Shown: in pieces, positions 16,747-23,435 of the stretch
Position numbering within the stretch: position 1 is the first letter of the stretch
Layout of the letters: every line of letters begins with the position of its first letter
DNA from: Helicobacter sp. 16-1353
Lineage (GTDB): Bacteria; Campylobacterota; Campylobacteria; Campylobacterales; Helicobacteraceae
Direction of reading: 5' to 3'
Length of the DNA: 40,291 bases
Assembly: GCF_003288815.1 (NCBI RefSeq)
Contig: NZ_NHYM01000015.1
Span: forward strand, 1 to 40,291
The notes under the pieces: generated by a model
Databases searched by the model: none
What the model was told of the DNA's origin: nothing
Seen by the model: only the letters and a program-made list of their open reading frames with translations
Made by a program: the position numbers and the translations under genes

Positions 16747-17031
16747 ATGGCAAATAAAATTGCTAAAATTAAGCCAAACGAAAATCTGGGCGAGAATCTA
16801 GAATCCACAAAGCTAGAAACATATTTTTTACTAGCAAAATTCGCAGTATTTGCGGGTATTTTAGTAAAAATAGGGGAATATTTAGTTAATGAAACATTAA
16901 ATAGATTCAATGTTAATAAAGACAATAAGTATAAATTAGGATTCATTGGCTTTAGCATTACGCTGATATTACTACTTATCAATATGTTTAAGATAGGAAA
17001 TAATATAGAAACCGCAGAATCTAACCAATAA
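16747..17031 (+). CDS. Array protein A1: small two-helix membrane protein
   Basis: A 94-residue protein of unknown function. A polar N-terminus rich in Asn, Glu and Lys (1-25) leads to a first membrane helix (about 26-47), a short loop (48-65), a second helix (about 66-82) and a short acidic tail. Residues 7-59 are identical to those of A2 (17388), and the underlying 159 bases differ at only one, silent, position. The rest diverges. A good AAGGAG ribosome site precedes the ATG. B1 follows after 9 bases. The paired arrangement suggests a two-component membrane complex or a toxin/immunity-like pair; neither is shown by motif. Confidence 0.8.
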   Translation: MANKIAKIKPNENLGENLESTKLETYFLLAKFAVFAGILVKIGEYLVNETLNRFNVNKDNKYKLGFIGFSITLILLLINMFKIGNNIETAESNQ

Positions 17032-17040
17032 AGTTGGCAT

Positions 17041-17328
17041 ATGGATGGCGAACTTACCATAATGTCCTATGAGGATTATACGCTTCTTGTATGTGCCTTT
17101 CTTGCTGGTATCTGGTCGCTTTTTGCTATGTGTTGGGCGGAGCAAACTTTCTTTAGATTTACTATGAAAATATTTGCAAATATTCAAAATAAGCAGTTGG
17201 CGATGTTTTTAAGATTTGCAGTGATAACTTTTATTACGATAATTCTCGCAAATATATTTGCAATTCTATTTTTCTACGAAAGCCTCCCATTCAAAGATAC
17301 GCTAGATAAAATTTTGAGTTTTATTTAA
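17041..17328 (+). CDS. Array protein B1: small membrane protein
   Basis: A 95-residue protein with two predicted membrane helices (about 13-33 and 57-79) separated by a basic loop containing M-K-I-F-A-N-I-Q-N-K. The last 15 residues (S-L-P-F-K-D-T-L-D-K-I-L-S-F-I) are identical in B2 and nearly so in the decayed remnant, while the N-terminal half diverges. The ATG at 17041 has only a weak ribosome site; M-S-Y-E-D-Y at 17062 is an alternative start, as B2 has a similar internal M-T-Y-W-D-Y. It follows A1 and is probably co-translated. Function unknown. Confidence 0.75.
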   Translation: MDGELTIMSYEDYTLLVCAFLAGIWSLFAMCWAEQTFFRFTMKIFANIQNKQLAMFLRFAVITFITIILANIFAILFFYESLPFKDTLDKILSFI

Positions 17329-17387
17329 GTGGTATTTTGCTATAAGTGATAGATTTTTAATAATATTTTTATAAAAAGGAGCCAAAT

Positions 17388-17672
17388 ATGGCAAAGCAAG
17401 TTACAAAAATTAAGCCAAACGAAAATCTGGGCGAGAATCTAGAATCCACAAAGCTAGAAACATATTTTCTACTAGCAAAATTCGCAGTATTTGCGGGTAT
17501 TTTAGTAAAAATAGGGGAATATTTAGTTAATGAAACATTAAATAGATTCAATGTTAATAAAGACGGCAAATATCTATATGGAATCATTGGTTTTATTGCT
17601 GTATTATTTATGATATTTCTTAATGTGCGCGATATAAACGATAACATAGAAAGTGCAGAGATTAAAAAATAA
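17388..17672 (+). CDS. Array protein A2: paralogue of A1
   Basis: Second copy of the A protein, also 94 residues. Residues 7-59, covering the polar N-terminus, first helix and loop, are identical to A1. The second helix and tail differ (G-I-I-G-F-I-A-V-L-F-M-I-F against A1's L-G-F-I-G-F-S-I-T-L-I-L). The ribosome site is AAAAAGGAG. The near-perfect DNA identity against otherwise divergent flanks points to recent duplication or gene conversion. B2 begins 5 bases after its stop. Confidence 0.8.
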   Translation: MAKQVTKIKPNENLGENLESTKLETYFLLAKFAVFAGILVKIGEYLVNETLNRFNVNKDGKYLYGIIGFIAVLFMIFLNVRDINDNIESAEIKK

Positions 17673-17677
17673 ATTAA

Positions 17678-17968
17678 ATGGAAGCCGAACCTATAGTCAT
17701 AATGACATATTGGGATTATTTTCTCGCTGTTGTCGTTTTTTGGGGTTGTGCTTTTGGCTTTTTTATGTTGAATTGGCTACTTAGCCGTTGGCATAAATTT
17801 ACTGATAAGATGTTTGCAAATCTTAAAAACAAGCGATTGGCGGAATTTTTAAGATGGACACTTATAGGATTTGTTTTGCTAATCATCGCAAATATACTTG
17901 TAATTCCGCTATTTTATCAAAGCCTTCCATTCAAAGATACGCTGGATAAAATTTTGAGTTTTATCTAA
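17678..17968 (+). CDS. Array protein B2: paralogue of B1
   Basis: A 96-residue membrane protein. Its first helix (about 13-33, rich in Phe and Val) and following Arg/His/Lys loop differ strongly from B1, while M-F-A-N-L-K-N-K-R-L-A and the C-terminal S-L-P-F-K-D-T-L-D-K-I-L-S-F-I are shared. The start is ATG at 17678; an internal M-T-Y-W-D-Y start at 17702 is possible. It is the last complete member of the array; after it the sequence changes character and a 22-codon frame remains. Confidence 0.78.
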   Translation: MEAEPIVIMTYWDYFLAVVVFWGCAFGFFMLNWLLSRWHKFTDKMFANLKNKRLAEFLRWTLIGFVLLIIANILVIPLFYQSLPFKDTLDKILSFI

Positions 17969-18001
17969 AGCCAAATAACTATTTAAGGTAAGATTATACA
18001 A

Positions 18002-18070
18002 ATGAGTTGGAGTGAAATTCTGTGGTTTGCATTTATTTCATTTTACGACGCATTGCCTATTGCCAAATGA
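18002..18070 (+). CDS. Possible 22-residue peptide or truncated array gene
   Basis: An ATG with an AAGGTAAG ribosome-like site opens M-S-W-S-E-I-L-W-F-A-F-I-S-F-Y before a stop. It resembles the hydrophobic start of the B proteins (M-S-Y-E-D-Y ..., M-T-Y-W-D-Y ...) only loosely. It may be the stump of another array member or not a gene. The remaining bases up to 18150 hold nothing I recognise. Confidence 0.25.
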   Translation: MSWSEILWFAFISFYDALPIAK

Positions 18071-18150
18071 CATTTAAAAATCATCAATTACCTTTTTACC
18101 TCCTTAATAATATTTCTCTCACATTTTCCCATTTTTTTAGCAATAAATCC

Positions 18151-18156
18151 TATAAT
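18151..18156 (+). promoter_or_regulatory. Predicted -10 box for hemerythrin gene
   Basis: TATAAT lies 26 bases before the ATG at 18183, in AT-rich DNA, followed by an AAGGAG ribosome site about 5 bases before the start. This suggests an independent promoter for the hemerythrin unit. Confidence 0.55.
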
Positions 18157-18182
18157 ACAATTATTTTTGACAAGGAGAAAAT

Positions 18183-18620
18183 ATGCAAATTAGAGAATAC
18201 ATGATAAACGAGCATAGAGAATGCGATGAGATATTAAGTCAGCTTGAAGATGCGGTGATTAGCGGAGATTGGGGGAATGTGGGGGCGAAATTTAATGAGT
18301 TTAGAGATGAGTGTGAGCGACACTTTTTAGAAGAAGAGCAGGTGATGTTTGTGGAGTTTGAGGCAAAAATAGGTATTGCTGATGGTCCTACAAAGGTGAT
18401 GACAATGGAGCATAATATGGTGCGTGAGACGCTAAAAGAAATGCAAACCGCCCTAGAATCTAGCAATAAAGATAGAATGCTTGGTTTAATAGAATCTGTA
18501 ATGCTAATCCTCCAGCAGCACAATATGAAAGAGGAGCAAATGCTCTATAATATGGTGCAAATGCACTTAAGTGATAAAAATGACGAGATAATTAATAGAA
18601 TGAAAGAGATTAAGGTTTAA
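18183..18620 (+). CDS. Hemerythrin-like di-iron protein
   Basis: A 145-residue four-helix HHE-type protein. Candidate di-iron ligands are His11 (N-E-H-R), His47 and Glu51 (E-R-H-F-L-E-E), His77 (M-E-H-N) and His113 with Glu117 (Q-Q-H-N-M-K-E-E), the spacing of hemerythrin/HHE domains. Such proteins bind O2 or NO, or repair iron-sulfur clusters under nitrosative stress. The neighbours, a DUF2249 protein and a heme-copper-oxidase-like membrane protein, are the usual company of NO-response HHE proteins and support that reading. Cytosolic; no signal peptide. Confidence 0.88.
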   Translation: MQIREYMINEHRECDEILSQLEDAVISGDWGNVGAKFNEFRDECERHFLEEEQVMFVEFEAKIGIADGPTKVMTMEHNMVRETLKEMQTALESSNKDRMLGLIESVMLILQQHNMKEEQMLYNMVQMHLSDKNDEIINRMKEIKV

Positions 18621-18702
18621 GGAATCTTTGGGGATTTTTTAAAGTTTGTAAAAGGCGTAATTTGGGGCAATTTTTAAGTCTAGATTTTGTTTTTTGGCGT
18701 AA

Positions 18703-18812
18703 GATTCGGCGGGATTTTGTTGAAACCCGTATGGATTTAGATTCCACAGATTTTGCCGAATCTTGCTTTAGATTCCGCCTAGATTCCGCGAAGTTCCAAA
18801 ATTTAAGATTCC
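18703..18812. repeat. GATTC-dense intergenic tract
   Basis: The 208-base gap between the hemerythrin and DUF2249 genes carries repeated GATTC/GAATC, several as GATTCCGC or GATTCCAC, the same variants found inside nearby coding insertions. A short open frame through it reads Asp-Ser and Glu-Ser but has no ribosome site, so I treat it as repeat DNA. Confidence 0.75.
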
Positions 18813-18828
18813 ACATTTAGGGCAAAAA

Positions 18829-19278
18829 GTGAGAGAAATAATCAAAAATGTCGCACATTTAGAGCACCCCGAACCGCTGGAGATTATGACAAAAGCGATA
18901 GCAAATCTTAGAGATAATGAATATATAAAAATGATTCATAGAAAAGAGCCACTTCCGCTATATGAAATATTGAAAGCAAATGGCTTTTTCTACCACACGA
19001 TAAGTGCGGAATCTAGTGGCGATTTTAGAGCGAAATCTGTGGAATCTAAAATAAAATCCGCGGATTTTGTGGAGTCTAAATTGGATTTAGTTGAATCTGC
19101 GAAATCCATAAAGTTCGAACTAGATTCAGCGGAATCTACGGAATATAAATCCAGCAAACCAGTAGAATCTGCACTCAAATCCAACTCAATATGTTTAGAA
19201 AATGGCGAATTATTCCACATTTTCATCACCAAAGAAAGCAATAAAGAAAAATTATTGCAATTGCTCCCAAATTTATAA
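18829..19278 (+). CDS. DUF2249 protein split by a repeat-encoded insertion
   Basis: A 149-residue cytosolic protein. The N-terminal part fits DUF2249: H-P-E-P-L-E-I-M (about 13-20), then A-I-A-N-L, K-E-P-L-P-L-Y-E-I-L (about 40-49) and G-F-F-Y-H-T. The final strand (L-F-H-I-F-I-T) appears only near residue 130. Between them lie about 65 residues of Glu/Asp-Ser-Ala-Lys low complexity encoded by GATTC/GAATC repeats. DUF2249 domains occur with or fused to hemerythrin domains and are linked to NO and denitrification responses, matching the gene before it. GTG is used as start, with AGGG upstream. Confidence 0.72.
   Translation: MREIIKNVAHLEHPEPLEIMTKAIANLRDNEYIKMIHRKEPLPLYEILKANGFFYHTISAESSGDFRAKSVESKIKSADFVESKLDLVESAKSIKFELDSAESTEYKSSKPVESALKSNSICLENGELFHIFITKESNKEKLLQLLPNL
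19009..19169. repeat. GATTC/GAATC-dense tract inside DUF2249 gene
   Basis: Repeated GGAATCT, GTGGAATCT and GATTC units over about 160 bases are read mostly as Glu-Ser and Asp-Ser. The tract splits the domain before its last beta strand. Confidence 0.85.
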
Positions 19279-19297
19279 ATCTTACAAAGGAAATCAA

Positions 19298-20605
19298 ATG
19301 AATTTCAGTGGCATTTCCCTCCAGCAGTCGCCTCCGTATTTTGTAACGATAAAGTTTTTTATAACCGCTCCATTATTTTTGCTACTTTGTGGGATTCTGC
19401 TTATCTATGGGGATTTGGGCGGAAATGCAAGCGATTTTGCGATTTATAATTCTTTTAAATCTCTCGCATTTATGCACTCTATGACGCTTGGATTTATGCT
19501 ATTTTCGATGCTTGGGGCGTTACAGCAGATGCTACCAGTGCTTGGCGGGGTGAATATCAAATATGCCACAAGTTTCTCCCATCTCGCCTATTTTAGTGCT
19601 ATTTTTGGGAGCATGAGCGTGATTTTTGGCTTTAATTTTTCGATGACAAATCTGCTATTTTTTGGCTCTCTTATTATGCTATTTTCTGCGATTTTTTTCG
19701 CCTCTGTGGTAGTTTTTAAGCTTTTTAGGGCGAATTTTACGACCCACACGATAAAGGGCATGATAATTGCCACTATTTTTCTCCCGCTTGTGGTTTTTTG
19801 TGGCGTTTTGTTGGCTCATTTCTACGCATTTGGGGAGTTTTTTGGCGGAGTTTGGACGCTTTTAGCGGACTTAAACCCATTTGATTTTTTGCAAAATTTA
19901 CATGTCAAAAGTGCGATATTTGGCTGGATTTTCTTGCTTATTGTGGCGGTTTCTTATCAGGTGTTGCCTATGTTTTATGTCGCCCCGGATTATCATAAAA
20001 ATTTTAGGCGATTTTTTGTGCCTCTTACAGCTTTTATCGTAGTTTTATCGGCATTTTTTGATTTTTTTAGTCTTATTTTGCAAGTTTTGGCGATTATTTA
20101 TGGAATCTATAATATCCGCATTTTAAAGGCTCGCAAACGCAAAAACAGCATTGATACGACCATTCGATATTGGTATTTTGGGGCGATTTGCCTTATTTTT
20201 GGGGCGGTGGCTGGAATCTTAGATTATCTTTTGCCCCTTTTTGCGGACTTTAGCCACTCTAGCGACCAAAATAACACCCTAAACTTGCATTATATGAGCC
20301 TTTTTCTGCTTGTTTTTGGCTTTGGTGGGAGTGTGGTTAGCGGTATGCTATATAAAATCGTGCCGTTTCTAACTTGGTTTCACCTAAGTGCCACGGGGAA
20401 TTTCAGCATTCCAAGCATTAGGGAGATTATCAAGGAAAAATATATGTTCGCTCAATTTGCCCTGTATTGCGTCTTTATCGCCTCATTTGTGCTAAATCTT
20501 TATCTTGGATTTTTTTGGGTTTCTGGGGTGATTTTATCGCTTGGTGCCTTGCTACAGCTACTAAATCTAATTTTATCAATTAGGGTTTATCTTAGATTCC
20601 GCTAG
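19298..20605 (+). CDS. Heme-copper-oxidase-subunit-I/NnrS-like membrane protein
   Basis: About 435 residues with roughly twelve membrane helices. Conserved-looking His positions lie in helices: A-F-M-H-S-M-T-L-G-F (about 60), L-H-V-K-S-A-I-F-G-W (about 200), L-H-Y-M-S-L-F near 330 and T-W-F-H-L-S near 365. The pattern resembles the heme-binding histidines of CcoN/NorB-like or NnrS-type proteins. The start at 19298 is preferred over an upstream in-frame ATG at 19202, because AAAGGA precedes it and the upstream 32 residues would overlap the DUF2249 gene. With the hemerythrin and DUF2249 genes it suggests NO handling or sensing at the membrane. Confidence 0.7.
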   Translation: MNFSGISLQQSPPYFVTIKFFITAPLFLLLCGILLIYGDLGGNASDFAIYNSFKSLAFMHSMTLGFMLFSMLGALQQMLPVLGGVNIKYATSFSHLAYFSAIFGSMSVIFGFNFSMTNLLFFGSLIMLFSAIFFASVVVFKLFRANFTTHTIKGMIIATIFLPLVVFCGVLLAHFYAFGEFFGGVWTLLADLNPFDFLQNLHVKSAIFGWIFLLIVAVSYQVLPMFYVAPDYHKNFRRFFVPLTAFIVVLSAFFDFFSLILQVLAIIYGIYNIRILKARKRKNSIDTTIRYWYFGAICLIFGAVAGILDYLLPLFADFSHSSDQNNTLNLHYMSLFLLVFGFGGSVVSGMLYKIVPFLTWFHLSATGNFSIPSIREIIKEKYMFAQFALYCVFIASFVLNLYLGFFWVSGVILSLGALLQLLNLILSIRVYLRFR

Positions 20606-20611
20606 GCTATT

Positions 20612-21268
20612 ATGATAGAATCTAAAATGCAATATAAAATCACAAGAAAGCGTATAAAAAACATCATAATTAGGCTTGATAAATATGGTAATATCAAGGT
20701 TAGTGCTCCGTATTGGGCAAAGATTATTGATATTAATAATTTTGTAGAATCTAATAAGAATTGGATAGAAACTAGACAAAAAAAATTAATAAACAATATC
20801 CAAAGATATGAAAATGGCATAGAGATTTCATATTTTGAGCATAGATATATATTGAAATTAATGCCATATTCTAAAAGCAGGATTCTGCAAAATGGTAACT
20901 ATTTGGAGATTTGGACGCCAAATATTGATGATATAAATAAGATTGAAAAATTGGTGCTAAAGTGGTATATTAGTCAATCACAAGATTATATTGATTCTAT
21001 TATTTCTAAGTATGGCAATGCTATAAATAGAGATGTTTGCGGTATTAGATTTCGTAGAATGACTACGCGTTGGGGAAGTTGCAATGTTAGAAAAGCTACT
21101 ATCTCGTTAAATTCGATACTTTTTAGTAAGCCAAAGATTTGCTTAGAATATGTTCTATTGCATGAATTGGTTCATCTTATTCACGCAAATCATAGTAGGA
21201 AATTTTATGATGTTTTAGAATCTCTTATGCCAAATTGGCGTAAAATAAAAAATATTTTAGAAACTTAA
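20612..21268 (+). CDS. YgjP-type zinc metallopeptidase-like protein
   Basis: A 218-residue cytosolic protein of the YgjP/DUF45 (WLM-like) family. The signature R-W-G-S-C at 153-157 precedes the zinc motif H-E-L-V-H at 184-188, and His194 is a probable third ligand in H-A-N-H-S-R-K-F. Substrates of this family are poorly known. It begins 6 bases after the heme-copper-like gene. Its lower GC content makes it look like a different genomic layer from its upstream neighbour. Confidence 0.88.
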   Translation: MIESKMQYKITRKRIKNIIIRLDKYGNIKVSAPYWAKIIDINNFVESNKNWIETRQKKLINNIQRYENGIEISYFEHRYILKLMPYSKSRILQNGNYLEIWTPNIDDINKIEKLVLKWYISQSQDYIDSIISKYGNAINRDVCGIRFRRMTTRWGSCNVRKATISLNSILFSKPKICLEYVLLHELVHLIHANHSRKFYDVLESLMPNWRKIKNILET

Positions 21269-21279
21269 AAGGAGAAATT

Positions 21280-22032
21280 ATGGTTATTTTAGTTACAGGT
21301 GCATCTGTTGGGTTTGGAGCTGCGATTGCTAGGAAATTCGCAAAAGAAAATCACAAGGTAATAGCCCTAGCAAGGAGAGAGGACAAATTAAAAGAATTAC
21401 AAAATGAGTTAGGAAGTGATAAATGCCAGATAATTGCAGTAGATATTTGCGATACAAAGGCTGTTAAAAATGCGATAGATAATCTAAGAGATGATTTTAA
21501 AAATATTGATGTTTTGGTGAATAATGCTGGGCTTGCACTTGGCTTATCTAGAGCGTATGAAACGGATATTAATGATTGGGAGAGAATGATTGAGGTTAAT
21601 ATTTTATCATTGGTTCGATTAACTAGAATGCTACTTCCTAAAATGGTAGAAAATAAAAGCGGACATATTATCAATATAGGCTCTATCGCTGGGACTTATC
21701 CATATCCCGGAGGCAATATTTATGGTGCTACAAAAGCATTTGTAAAGCAATTTAGCTTGAATCTTAGGGCTGATTTATATGATAAAAGCGTAAGAGTTAC
21801 TAATATTGAACCGGGTCTTTGTGGCGGGAGTGAATTTTCCTTTGTGAGATTTAAAGGTGATAAAAATATGGTAGATGAGCTTTATAGAGACGCTAATCCA
21901 ATTATGCCAGAAGATATAGCGGAGGCTGTTTTCTGGGTTGCGACACAACCAAAACATGTAAATATAAATAGAATAGAAATGATGCCTACAACACAAGCTT
22001 CAAGTGCATTAAATGTTTATAAACATAAATAG
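21280..22032 (+). CDS. SDR-family NAD(P)-dependent oxidoreductase (YdfG-like)
   Basis: A 250-residue classical short-chain dehydrogenase. The nucleotide motif T-G-A-S-V-G-F-G is at 6-13, N-N-A-G at 81-84, and the catalytic set is Ser135, Tyr148 and Lys152. The C-terminal P-E-D-I-A-E-A-V-F-W and N-R-I-E-M-M-P segments resemble YdfG-type 3-hydroxy acid (serine/allo-threonine) dehydrogenases. The ribosome site is AAAGGAG. It ends at a strong palindrome shared with the convergent GtrA gene. Confidence 0.9.
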   Translation: MVILVTGASVGFGAAIARKFAKENHKVIALARREDKLKELQNELGSDKCQIIAVDICDTKAVKNAIDNLRDDFKNIDVLVNNAGLALGLSRAYETDINDWERMIEVNILSLVRLTRMLLPKMVENKSGHIINIGSIAGTYPYPGGNIYGATKAFVKQFSLNLRADLYDKSVRVTNIEPGLCGGSEFSFVRFKGDKNMVDELYRDANPIMPEDIAEAVFWVATQPKHVNINRIEMMPTTQASSALNVYKHK

Positions 22033-22037
22033 CTATT

Positions 22038-22061
22038 CCTAGAATCTTTAAAGATTCTAGG
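22038..22061. terminator. Perfect palindrome between convergent genes
   Basis: Two 12-base arms, CCTAGAATCTTT and AAAGATTCTAGG, abut as a perfect 24-base palindrome, built from the window's recurrent GAATC/GATTC word. It lies 6 bases after the SDR stop and overlaps the last codons of the convergent gtrA-like gene. A bidirectional terminator is the natural reading. Confidence 0.7.
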
Positions 22062-22440
22062 ATTTATTTCTAAATGCGTAAAGTTTGCTTAATATATATC
22101 CACTTAGCGTATAGAAAACCCCAGCTATAATCTGTGAAACATACTCGTTTATTAAGAAATATCGATATGAGATTATTAAAATAATTAGATTTATTGCATA
22201 AGCAATTCCCATCGATATTAAGAATCTAAAAAATTCTTTTCTAATGTGATTATTGCTTTTAAAAGTAAAATATTTATTTAATATAAAAGATAAGATAATG
22301 CCACATAAATATCCAATAAAATTTGCTATTTCAGGCAATAAACCATAATACATTAGGATAAAAATTATTCCAAATCCAAATAATGTATTTATAATACCAA
22401 CTATTAAATATTTGATAAATGAATATTTTAATATTTTCAT
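22057..22440 (-). CDS. GtrA-family membrane protein
   Basis: A 127-residue protein with four predicted membrane helices. It opens with the family segment F-I-K-Y-L-I-V-G-I-I-N-T (8-19) and has N-K-Y-F-T-F-K near 55-61, both typical of GtrA. Members are thought to help flip polyprenyl-linked sugars across the inner membrane for cell-surface glycosylation. No glycosyltransferase is adjacent. It is transcribed divergently from the radical SAM gene, from an AT-rich 88-base gap. Confidence 0.9.
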   Translation of the reverse strand: MKILKYSFIKYLIVGIINTLFGFGIIFILMYYGLLPEIANFIGYLCGIILSFILNKYFTFKSNNHIRKEFFRFLISMGIAYAINLIILIISYRYFLINEYVSQIIAGVFYTLSGYILSKLYAFRNKS

Positions 22441-22528
22441 AAAATCCCTTAATTTAAGTAAAATAAAATTCTACTTAAATTTTTAGGTTAGAATCTATGT
22501 TGTATTTAAAATTATTTTATTAAAGTAA

Positions 22529-23374
22529 ATGATGAAATTTCAAAAAATTTATATAGAAATAAGTGATATTTGTGGTTTAGACTGCTCATTTTGTCCAAGT
22601 ATGAAAAATACACGCGGGAAAATGCCACTTTGGCTTTTCCAAAAAGCATTAAAAGATTGTAGTTCTTATACAAAATTAATTGCTTTGCATATATTAGGCG
22701 ACCCGCTAAAAATGCCAAATATTAGGGAGTATTTAGCCATTGCGACGAATTATAATCTAAATGTTGAGATAACTACAAGCGGGGTTTATTTAAACGAATT
22801 TGAGTTTTTATTAAAATCTCCTATAAGACAAGTGAATATCTCACTTGATGCAGTAATGGAGATAAAATCATCTCATTTAAGAAAGCAAATATTTAGAAAG
22901 ATATTTGATTTTTGTCGCACTAGAATGGAATCTCAAAGTGAGGTTTTTATTAATCTACGAATCCAAAAAAGAGCACAAAATAAAGAATTATTAAATATAT
23001 TACAAGAAGAATTTAAAATGCCAATAAGTTTAGATTCTAATACTAGGATTGGCAAAAAAACAATCATCGTCGTAAGAGAGCCATTTTTATGGAATCTAGA
23101 ATCTGCTAAATCTCATCATATAAAACATACAAAAGGATTCTGTTATGCACTACAAACGCATTTTGGAATCTTGGCAAATGGCGATGTAGTTCCTTGTTGT
23201 ATTGATGTTGGGGGAAATATTATTTTAGGAAATATTGCTAAGGATTCTATTGCTACAATTTTTAATTCTAACCGCACAAAATCAATGATTAAAGGGTTTA
23301 AGAGTGGAATTATAGTAGAATCTTTTTGTATAGATTGTTCTTTTAGAAAACAATTTGATTGGTTTATTGTTTAA
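22529..23374 (+). CDS. Radical SAM protein with SPASM-like C-terminus
   Basis: A 281-residue radical S-adenosylmethionine protein. The cluster motif C-x3-C-x2-C is at Cys15, Cys19 and Cys22 (I-C-G-L-D-C-S-F-C-P). The C-terminal part has N-G-D-V-V-P-C-C and, near the end, C-I-D-C-S-F, a short SPASM/twitch-type arrangement for extra clusters, with G-N-I between them. SPASM enzymes often modify peptides, but no peptide precursor is visible nearby and the substrate is unknown. The start may be at the first or second of two adjacent ATGs. Confidence 0.85.
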   Translation: MMKFQKIYIEISDICGLDCSFCPSMKNTRGKMPLWLFQKALKDCSSYTKLIALHILGDPLKMPNIREYLAIATNYNLNVEITTSGVYLNEFEFLLKSPIRQVNISLDAVMEIKSSHLRKQIFRKIFDFCRTRMESQSEVFINLRIQKRAQNKELLNILQEEFKMPISLDSNTRIGKKTIIVVREPFLWNLESAKSHHIKHTKGFCYALQTHFGILANGDVVPCCIDVGGNIILGNIAKDSIATIFNSNRTKSMIKGFKSGIIVESFCIDCSFRKQFDWFIV

Positions 23375-23381
23375 ATAATGT

Positions 23382-23400
23382 TATAATTTGACGATATAAT
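23382..23400 (+). promoter_or_regulatory. Predicted promoter of the Hof-type gene
   Basis: Two TATAAT boxes (23382-23387 and 23395-23400) precede a GGAGG ribosome site at 23424-23428 and the ATG at 23436. This is the best-formed expression signal in the window and fits a strongly expressed porin. Confidence 0.6.
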
Positions 23401-23435
23401 AAAATAAATTTCAATTTTTAAATGGAGGAATCCCT

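Noticed and set aside
19202-19297. Upstream start for the heme-copper-like gene
   Set aside because: It would overlap the DUF2249 gene by 77 bases and add 32 polar residues. The ATG at 19298 has a good ribosome site directly before it.
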